Shown: positions 55,979 to 64,000 of the stretch, piece by piece
Numbering within the stretch: the first letter of the stretch is position 1
Layout of the letters: each line of letters opens with the position of its first letter
Position numbers and translations under genes: made by a program
Assembly (NCBI GenBank): GCA_000787465.1
Contig: JSYX01000139.1
Location: 1 to 64,000 of the forward strand
Source of the DNA: Thermomucor indicae-seudaticae
Lineage: Eukaryota > Mucoromycota > Mucoromycetes > Mucorales > Lichtheimiaceae
Direction: 5' to 3'
Length of the DNA stretch: 64,000 nt
The notes under the pieces: generated by a model
Told to the model about the DNA's origin: nothing
Seen by the model: only the letters and a program-made list of their open reading frames with translations
Database searches by the model: none

Positions 55979-56237
55979 CTATAATGGATCAATAGCCAAA
56001 GAAAAAGACGGTGAATTTTTTATATCCACTACTTGTCAATGTTTCCTAATAAGCATGTTAAAAGGCCCTCGATCAAAGTCGAAGACAAAGATTATATGTG
56101 GCTGGCCTTTAGGCTTTTATAAGAGATAGGCGAGAAGCATATTTCGCGCAATTTTCGTCCAACGGACATGCGTCGTCAGGTTAACGCGTTTAATTACTGT
56201 ACAAATCCGGCATGGTAATACCTTTCTCTTTTGCCAG

Positions 56238-56802
56238 CTATGTCGTAGACGACTGGGGGGGAGGCAATATGATGCTGGTGGCAGTCGGGGAGATATGGCC
56301 GGTAAATGTAGTAGGATGGTTCGAAGCACTCTCCATGCTTTGCAGAATTGCATTCACGGACGCTTAAACAAAAAGTACCGATCAGACACGAATATTGCGA
56401 CAGAAAGTTTTTTGCGACTTACACTCAATGTCTTGACTATATTCACCCCAGAAGAAGTATTATGTTTCTTTGAGCAAAGGCTGGGGGCTAGCATGGGAAG
56501 GAAACGAAAACTTACAATACGGAGCTGAAGCAACTCGACATGGAGGGTGGCAGTGTAGCTGGAATAGTCGTTCCAGAGATCGCAAAAGACGCAACGATGG
56601 TTTCGTAAACGGTGCCTTGATGAATGGTAGTCGTCATGTACACCTCCGTGGTTGTCATGGATGGCGTTGTAGTCGGCGTTACAGTGACAGTAGTGGTTGT
56701 GGCATATTCGCTGCTCTCTAATGATGCGGTACACAGAAAGCAAGACGCTGCTGCTGCTGCAAGTGCTGCCACGCTCCAATAATTGGTTTGACGTAGAAAC
56801 AT
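56238..56802 (-). CDS. Small Ser/Thr-rich secreted or membrane-anchored protein
   Basis: Exon 1 from 56802 (MFLRQTNYWSVAALAAAAASCFLC) has an N-terminal hydrophobic stretch acting as signal or anchor. Then comes a Thr-rich region (TTTTVTVTPTTTPSMTTTEVYMTTT) typical of O-mannosylated cell-surface proteins. The donor GTAAGT is near 56513. The most likely second exon (about 56352-56238) encodes VNAILQSMESASNHPTTF and ends PPPQSSTT. The second exon rests on frame and composition only. No known family. Confidence 0.5.
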
Positions 56803-56947
56803 ACGAAAAGAGGACAAGCTAATACCCTACTCTTTGGTTATAATCATTGCCTTTCTTTTCTTTATTGGCGAATCCGGTTACGCGGGTTGGGGAATTTGCC
56901 CCATAATGTTGGGTTAAATATGTAGAACTATGCAGGCAGACGAGACC

Positions 56948-58937
56948 TTAATGTGTCATCAAGAAATTTCCGTTCATCGTTCCATTGTTCGGTGACGGAT
57001 AGAGGTTCAACAGGCCAGAGACAAAGCTGTATACTTCAACATTGAAGAATGGGGCCACAACGCTGCCGGCTGGGTAACGTTTCTGGACTTTGGGTCCTTT
57101 GGCCATAAAAATGGCACGCATTTCCGGGGCAAGGTTATCGTATCCATGGATACCCCTTGGTCTATAATCCTTGCCTGACTTGATGTCGTAGTCCTCGTGA
57201 GAAATGATAGAATAACCCACATCGGGGATGGCGACGACGGGTGCTATCCGTTCTGTTGCACGATAGTGAAACCTTTCTGGTATGTTTTCACGCAAATAGA
57301 CTTGAAAATGAGGATCTTGAACAGTTTGGGTATAATTGAGCAATTCTTCGTAGATTTGTTGTACAGCCGTCGGTGGTGCATCGTCTTTGGGCCGGAGACT
57401 CAGTAATGGCCATGCTTCCCGTTCACGGAGGAATGATTTGGATTCGTCCGAAAGGATGTCTTCATAGTATATCAAGCGCGACTTGTCGGTTTGTGCCATA
57501 CCGTGATCACTCACCTATCATATCAATCTATGTTAGCAATACAAGCTTTTTCCCCATTGCACGTTTGATATACCCACTATGACAATGTTCACATGAGAGT
57601 CAAGGTTGCGAATTCGCAGTTGATCCATTAGGTATCCAATTGCTTCGTCTTGTTTACTAAGTACGCTATCCAACTGTATTTCGTGTCAGATGATGTAACT
57701 TACTATCAAGCCATCCAGACTATTATTCATTACCTGTTTGCCCTCTGGCCCACCGCCATGGCCTTTCTGATCGACTTGTGGTATATAAATTGCAATCAAC
57801 TGAGGCCTGTCTTGGATGGGTAAGTCCAGCCACTGTAGCGCTGTATCCATTTTCTGCTGCGTTGTGATATCTCGTTGATAATCAACCAGATAATCCGGCA
57901 TATGGGTTCCAACATGAGAGCCCGGCCACATAATGACGCCTGACCGTTTTCCGTGCCTGCTACAGGTTGCCCATATCTTTGCGGTAATCGCAGGCGTCAT
58001 TAGCACGCATATCCGAATCACGGGCATGCAGTTACAGTGGACATACTGGTTCACCGCCCCACCATTCCGGTTGCGAGCTTATCGCCGGCTCCTTGTGTAT
58101 GAACATCTTTCCGAGTGTTGGATCATAGAATTCGTTACCGACGATGCCGTGTGATTCTGGGTAAAGCCCTGTTACAAGAGTCCAATGGTTTGGAAAAGTG
58201 ATAGACTTCGCAATGATTGGATGGCAAACGTTACTTGGTCTGGAAACAGATGATGATTTCATCGACTTACTGGAAAAGACGGGTTCATGTATTCTGCCCT
58301 CATCCCTCCCGCCGCTATGCTCCCCAGTTGTAAGCCTTTTTCCTTTCCCAAGGCCACCTTTTCAACAATCATGTTTTACCAAAGTGTGCAAGATTCGGGG
58401 TCACGTTGCGATCGAGATAATCTCTTCGAAAACCGTCTAAAGAAATAAGGATCACGGTTGACGCAAAATCATGCGTTCCGTTATTGTACAACCGTTCAGC
58501 TTGATGTTCATGATGGACAGCAGTCGAATGACCGAGTTTCAAAACAAGTATTTTGAATATAAGGAACGCAAAACCGACGCTGGCGCTGATAATCACGTAT
58601 CGCCATACCGACAACACTTTCTGTAGTTTGTTGCTGTTAACGGCTCACAATTTGAGAAACATACTTGTCCAGATCTAACCTTATCTTGGGATCGTTGCGC
58701 ACGATGGTCATCATCGTCACCTTCTAAATCGTCTTCAAAATCCCAGAAACTACTACGACGTCGGTTTTCCGTATCCTCCTTTGAAAGCAAACCGACGTGC
58801 TGCTCTTCTGCTTGATCTCTTTCCCATTCGCCTGAAACAGATTCCTCAAAATCATTCATGCTTTTCCGAGTTCGTAAAGATAAGGAAGAACCGTTACTGG
58901 AGGAAAAGGAGGAAGAGGGCGACGACGACGGCGCCAT
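56948..58937 (-). CDS. Ectonucleotide pyrophosphatase/phosphodiesterase (NPP family)
   Basis: Start at 58937 ([10 protein letters not shown]) with an acidic cytosolic N-terminus ([13 protein letters not shown]). A single membrane anchor follows ([20 protein letters not shown]): a type II membrane protein. Lumenal catalytic motifs: [41 protein letters not shown] with the nucleophile Thr in [27 protein letters not shown], and [13 protein letters not shown], then [22 protein letters not shown]. These are the metal ligands Asp/His of the alkaline-phosphatase fold. Known role: hydrolysis of nucleotide pyrophosphate and phosphodiester bonds outside the cell or in the vacuole. At least six introns. 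Stop at 56948. Confidence 0.9.
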
Positions 58938-60390
58938 GGAATTGCTAGGGGGTGGTACAGGACAGATCTTGGCTTGCTTGCCGAGTTGCCAGGAGAGAAA
59001 CTCCGTAACTGGAAGCAATCACCTGGAACCGGATCCAAGACTGTAACAGGCAGTCCAGAATTTCCCACAAATCATACCCCTTTCTTATCGGCTTTGTGCA
59101 CGTTGTTTAGACTGTGGCGACAGTGTTCAGTTACTGTACTATAAATATTGCGCTGGGTATAAGGCTTCGCTGCAGCGGACTGCGGCCTTCTTAGGGTTAC
59201 AAGATCGACTCGGCAAAACTGACACATGGGGAGCTCCGATTGCCGTAAGCGTTGCTCATGGACTTGCAAAGATGAACCTCGTTTGTAAAAAGAGTTCCAT
59301 TTGCATAAATGTTAAATTTGAGCACTGCAGAAATGTAACGAGAGGAGAACCTTCAGATGCACACGAACATCACCATCTTGTCTTTGAAGCAGCTGATCGT
59401 AATTCACACGCTTCACCATGCTGGTTATCTGAAATTCGCGTTTTTGCCCATGTAAAAGCCCTCAAGACGCAGTTGTCTAAGGAAGCTGGAACGCCACTAC
59501 TACATGTCGTTGCTCTATGAAATTCACATAAATCCACATTTTAACCCTGGTGTTTCTTTGAATGGGACCGCAACGAGAAATCATCCCTCTGTTACACTTC
59601 TTCAACCGTTAACGGCCACTTGTTGCTTATCGATTTTGTGAGCATCATACCAACATTGATGGCAAAAGCTTCATATCGCTGTTACCAAGCGACAAATTTA
59701 CAATATGCATAGGCTTTTTATTGACTGGTGAAACGCGACAAACCTACGAAATTGTCTCGGCTCCGGGATCTACAAAGCGTTCATCCAAAGACAAAGATCG
59801 CAAAACCAAGAGCTCAATGCCGGATTTCCCAAGCGTTCGTCGGCTCCTCAATGGCTCATGCAGAAGGAAGCTTAAAGTTGGCCACTACTCATTTACCTGA
59901 AGGGTCAAGGTGACTGAGATGAAGAATGCTATTGTGGAAGGTATTTGCGTGTTTTAGTCACTCCAACAAAGCCCCCTTAACAATAATCAACGAGTACAAC
60001 GGAGACGATGTGTGACGCTTCCTACGAGGTTGCCCTCCATGTGGCAAGACAATCCTAACAATACAACGGTTTTCGTCAGTGGTCTATCTGATCCGATCGG
60101 AGGGATAGCTCCGATAATGCTTTAGTCCATTTGGCGACATTGCACCAAGGGAAACAATATGAAAAATATGCGGATAATATGGAATATATGAGAAATATGG
60201 AAAAAAATATGTGAAAATCACGCAAATTTCCGACGACAGAAATTTGTCTATTAGACATTTATTGTGGCTAAAGCCGATGGCACTATCCATCATTCAAAAT
60301 CATATTCCAAAGTATGTGGCAAGGACGAAAAATCGATATGTGAGAAACATGCTTTTGCATAACGCGTATTTCTAGCATATTTTTTCACAT
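58938..60390. other. Gene-poor AT-rich stretch
   Basis: Short frames at 59272-59520 and 59728-59913 have no recognisable signature. 60160-60260 is rich in ATATGGA/AAATATG words. No RNA gene was recognised. Confidence 0.45.
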
Positions 60391-62268
60391 GAGGTCTGGC
60401 AGAAAAGATGCACTCCACTCAGAAATTTTAATTTTGTAGCTTTTCTCAAAATTTAAACCAACTTCAAACTTATATGGCCAAAACCTGTACATCTTTGCTA
60501 TGACATACCCGAGTTTCATCAAAATCCACTGCAGGTTTACACAACTTATCTATATCGTGAAAAAAAGAGGTCCAAATACGGATGGTTTGCGGGAACCAAA
60601 TTCCAAAAAATTTATTTTTCGCCCTACTCAACCTCTGATTCCTCAGAGCTACCACTCCCTTCATCGTCTTCTTCCTCAGGCGCTTCTTGGGATGGCACAT
60701 CCACGCCCATGTCTGCATTCCTCTCTTCCATCTCCTCGTATTTCCGGTACTACTTCACGGACTTCTTCCACATCGAAATAAGTGTCCTCTGCGGCGTGTC
60801 CGTGAACAACTCCAGCAGAGTGTTCCTCAGTCGTAGCGTCGTATCTTTGCCATTCGGCTTGATACGTACCTGCTCTTTGACTGAGCTCCATAGACCTCCG
60901 ATTGGTTGAAGTTCGCAGTGGTAAGGCGGGGTCTTCAACACAACATGGCCATACTTCTGCGCTATTTCGTACGTGGCATAGCGTGCTAAACCTGGCTTGA
61001 AAGACTTGGCATGTCTAACGAGTTGCTCCTTCGTTACGGTTCGATGTCCAGGTTCTGGTTCAGGGAGCGCTATGCCTTCACGGTCGTATCAGTCCTTAAT
61101 TTCCTGGACTTTCCATGTGTTGGATGGAAACGAGTTCCGCATTCGCACATGGTATCTTGCTCCATCCATGTGGATCTGGCAGCTTCCGTATAGTTTTTGC
61201 AGGCTGGCGCACGGGTCCTCAAAGATGGCCTCAAAGAGCTCAACGGTAAAATTACCGTGGTAATCATGCAAATCAGGAGTGATTTGCGCTTCTTTGACGC
61301 ACTGAGGAAGATGTTTCCAGTCTCCGTTGTCAACGAAAGGTCTACCTCGACCGTTCTGCTCTTTTCCTCGAACTTCACCCTTGACCGGCCACATCAGTAT
61401 GCCCTTCTCATCTCTGACTAGTTCAGCATGGAGCCGATTGTCCTGCCGGAAGACCACAAACGCACCAAAGATTACCATCATTGGTTTTCTGCCCTGCTCA
61501 TTCACTCCTCCTCCTTTTGGGAAACCAAGTAAGGTGACGGTTATGCTCCAAATGGCAATAGAACTCATCGAGGAAAACTTCAGGCATCTTTGGTAGGCCC
61601 GAAGCAGTCACGTTTTCCAGCCTCCTTTCGACGTAGGCCCGACGGTAACAAACGTTGGCCGCTGAGTCGTGCAAGATATTACGCCTGTTGCCCTTCCCGT
61701 AATATTGCCCCATAAGCGGCAAATGACTTCGTAGTGTTCTGTCGTTGACGACACAGCCTTGACGTGCCAGCTGGTCTGCCAATGCCGCAGAAGAGATCGC
61801 TTGCGCCTTCAGGTTGCTTTCAATGACGATTTGGCGGCATGCATTCACATAAGTGAGATCGAGTACAAGTTTTGGCCGCCCGCTCCGAGTGGGAATCGCT
61901 TGCTTTTTGGCCTCGATCGGCATACGGATTGCCTTTTGCGCGATTGGCAGGGACACGCCACACACCTCAGCAAAAACCTCGCGGGTTGTCAACCCGTTTC
62001 CTCTATTGAACAGTTCTCTACGCTCTTTAAGAGCATGAAGAACGTTGAGAATAATGCAGTATTCGTTCGCCGAAACCGGCGCGGCATTGCGTTTTGGAGG
62101 CGTGTATTGCATAATGGCAAGATGACAGATTAACAAAGAATGTGTAAAAAGGTCTCAGGAACGCGTTCTATTAAGGCACGGAATGTGACTAACTTATGCA
62201 AAAAGCGAGAAAAACAACAAAAACCAAAAAGCGGAGAAAAAGTGGAGTGCATCTTTTCTGCCAGACCT
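60391..62268 (-). mobile_element. Tc1/mariner-like TIR transposon
   Basis: Perfect 29-bp terminal inverted repeats: 60391-60419 (GAGGTCTGGCAGAAAAG...) and 62240-62268. Length 1878 bp. The right flank is TA; the left flank reads AT, so a TA target duplication is not clearly preserved. It encodes one transposase on the minus strand. Related termini occur at 13282-13878 and 2301-2338. Confidence 0.85.
60610..62112 (-). pseudogene. DDE transposase of the TIR element, mutated
   Basis: Starts MQYTPPKRNAAPVS at 62112. An N-terminal helix-turn-helix region (LTTREVFAEVCGVSLP, then GRPKLV) precedes SAALADQLARQGCVVNDRTLRSHL and the catalytic domain: FLDEFYCHL (first Asp), IHMDGARYH (second Asp) and TPPYHCELQPIGGLWSSVK, where family members have Pro-Ile-Glu; here the Glu position is Gly. 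A frame change occurs near 61530, another after EIKDWYDREG near 61080 is possible, and there is an in-frame stop after KKSVK at about 60753 before an acidic tail. The protein should be inactive. It belongs to the Tc1/mariner-type DDE superfamily. Confidence 0.78.
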
Positions 62269-62825
62269 CTATGTAGTATTGTCATTAATCATTTTGAGTA
62301 AAACAATTTCTTTTTTGCATGAATACGTGTTGTCTATCGGTCTTGGTATGGTTGGAAAATAAAGGAATCGTATTAGGGTGCCGATCGTCTAAACTCGACA
62401 ATTTTTGAGGAGTGCCAAATTTTTTCAATTGACGCGCCGCTTTATTGTATACCAATTTCGGATATTTTCAAACTACGAACAGCTTTTTATTCGTTGAGGT
62501 ATACCCTTCTGTGTGACTTATTTCTTCACTGCGTTTGATCCGGGTTTTATAAGGATTGAATTAATTTCAGCACTCGTGGTAGAGTAGCTGCTGGTTGTTA
62601 TTCGAGTTAAACGGTCTGGAGCAGGAGGATTTGCTATGATTTGGTTCTCGAACTTAGGTTCGATATGGGACTTAGGAAAAAAGGGAGTCGTCTTTATTAG
62701 AATTAGGCCTAATGGTCGATTTAGCATAAGCGTGGTCGTGCGCATGACGTAGTCTTCGTAGGTCTAAAGAAGAAAAAGAAAACTAGCTAATCCGTTTCAT
62801 TGTTCCCCGCCTCCATGGCTTCAAT
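62269..62825. other. Spacer between TIR transposon and Ty3 integrase
   Basis: AT-rich. A minus-strand frame at 62745-62518 continues the direction of the Ty3 element and may be its 3' end or leader into an LTR, but no LTR pair can be recognised within the window. Confidence 0.35.
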
Positions 62826-64000
62826 TCACGAACGCAACGACCTGCAAGCTTGATATTGACGCAAATGGTCGCCATTAACACGCCTCTTTAGTAATTTCCC
62901 TTCAGCCGTTGCGAGTTGATATATGTTGTTTTTAAAAGCTGCAATTACGATATAGACTTGACGACGGTAGCGTGGAGCAAGCTTGTTGCCCTTGGCGTTG
63001 CGCATCCTTAACACCTGAGTACCCGGTTTGAAAGGAACTTCGTCAACAAGAAAATCTTCTTCCACCGTCGCATGATCTTCATTAGTTATGTTTCTTGCGG
63101 TGAGCTTGACTAAGCATTCGAATCCCCAAGGTATGTCCCAGTTGTTGAAGAATGTCTTGATCTGGAGGGAGAGCCGCTTGCCCGAAGAGCAGTTCGTCTG
63201 GCGAGACTCGGACAGTTTCATGAGCGCGCGTACGGTATGCGCAGAGGACTGCAGGGATATGTCGATCCCAGTTGACTGGGTCGTTCAATGCGAGTTTCGT
63301 GATGGATTTGGTAAGTGTTCCATTAAGACGTTCGACCATATCATTCGTTTCCGGGTGATAGGGCGTAGTAAAGCGATGATGAGTTCGGACCAAACGCAAG
63401 AAGTCGGTTAATAGTGCGTTAGCGAAATGGCTGCCATTATCCGTCAAGATATGTGCGGGTCGGCCAAATTGGCAGAAGATCTCTTCGTAAATAAACGTGT
63501 CAGCCGTGGCGGCGTCGTTGTTTCTGGTGGCTCTCGCAAGGGACCAGCGAGTAAAACGTTCAATGGCAACGATGACATACTGGTTATGATTCGTCGATAA
63601 AGGCAACGGCCCCACAAAGTCAATGCTGAACTGTTCAAAGAGTCTGTTGACTTGGACCCTCCCAACGGGTGTGCGCTTGAGAGGTGGCGCTGCGAAAAGT
63701 TGGCATTCATGACACGCGGCAATGTAATCGCGCATTTCTTGATGCATTGTCGGCCACCAATAGCTTGCGTACTATCGTGCCCAAGTGGAATGACAACCAA
63801 AATGGCCATGTCCGTCGTGGCACGCTGTGATTATCATCGGTCTATCCTTAATTGGTGGCACCTTGAAACAAAATTCCGCATTCATCCAACCGATATTTTG
63901 CTGCGCGCTTCCTTAGGTCATCGGTCACCCAATCGTGATCTTGAGGACTCTTGACATATTTCCAAATATCCATCAACCAGCATTCCAGTGGACTATCCTC
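62826..64000 (-). pseudogene. Ty3/gypsy retrotransposon, integrase end (runs off window)
   Basis: The minus strand from 64000: a degraded stretch (KYVKSPQDHDWVTDD), remains of the HHCC zinc-binding region (GHGHFG-H and MHQEMRDYIAACHECQ), then the integrase core: FSIDFVGPLPLS (Asp 1), AHILTDNGSHFANALL (Asp 2) and YHPETNDMVERLNGTLTKS (Glu). After a frame change near 63200 comes the C-terminal domain with FKPGTQVLRMRN and RRVNGDHLRQY, ending at 62826. Stops at about 63850 and 63770 disrupt the zinc-binding part. Reverse transcriptase and RNase H would lie beyond 64000. The catalytic triad itself is intact. Confidence 0.82.

Noticed and set aside
59272..59520. His-rich plus-strand frame as a small gene
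   Set aside because: No start context, introns or similarity to a known family.
1..64000. CRISPR arrays, bacterial operons, Shine-Dalgarno sites
   Set aside because: The window is eukaryotic: spliced genes throughout, no regularly spaced repeats, no prokaryotic gene order.
1..64000. tRNA and rRNA genes
   Set aside because: Looked for the GGTTCGA-type T-loop with paired stems and for rRNA-like conserved stretches by eye; found none convincing. A covariance-model scan would decide.

Overview
The window looks like a chromosomal segment of an early-diverging fungus, most likely Mucoromycota (Mucorales-like). Genes are intron-rich with short introns of about 55-75 bp. The gene set is fungal/eukaryotic: condensin Cnd1, TAF5, REI1, eEF1B-gamma, RPS2, NSA2, SLX9, RIB1, auxilin/Swa2 and dynactin p25. 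The transposons are of kinds frequent in these fungi. The species cannot be fixed from the sequence alone.

Layout. 1-11150 is a transposon graveyard: a fragment of an unrecognised accessory ORF (275-784), short elements built of reiterated motifs, a broken CMC/CACTA-type transposase on the minus strand (about 2640-5520) carrying a 111-bp miniature element, a piggyBac-like transposase cut at its 3' end (5917-7090), and an APE-type LINE (about 7085-11121, minus) fused to it tail to tail. 11150-15900 holds a small secreted protein, a deletion derivative of a TIR transposon (13282-13878) and a C2H2 zinc-finger regulator with a 16-nt microexon. 15885-59000 is mostly housekeeping genes. 59000-64000 is gene-poor and ends in an intact-looking but mutated TIR transposon (60391-62268) and the integrase end of a Ty3/gypsy retrotransposon that runs off the window.

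Functionally, the single-copy core is rich in ribosome and translation genes (REI1, SLX9, NSA2, RPS2, eEF1B-gamma). It also has chromosome structure (Cnd1), transcription initiation (TAF5, a C2H2 factor), traffic (auxilin, dynactin p25), cofactor synthesis (GTP cyclohydrolase II, MoaD-type molybdopterin synthase subunit), two neighbouring EF-hand proteins, two oxidoreductases and a nucleotide pyrophosphatase. Gene pairs are often convergent with gaps of 50-260 bp. There is no sign of operons.

The most interesting small items are not obvious as long ORFs: three tiny spliced genes of one seed-maturation-protein-like family (21640-21865, 23334-23492, 29258-29496), a spliced 79-residue cysteine-rich metallothionein-like gene (45859-46153), and a transposon family represented by a full copy, an internally deleted copy with a transposase remnant, and a solo end. 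Intron boundaries given below were read by eye from GT/AG signals and frame. They are predictions.
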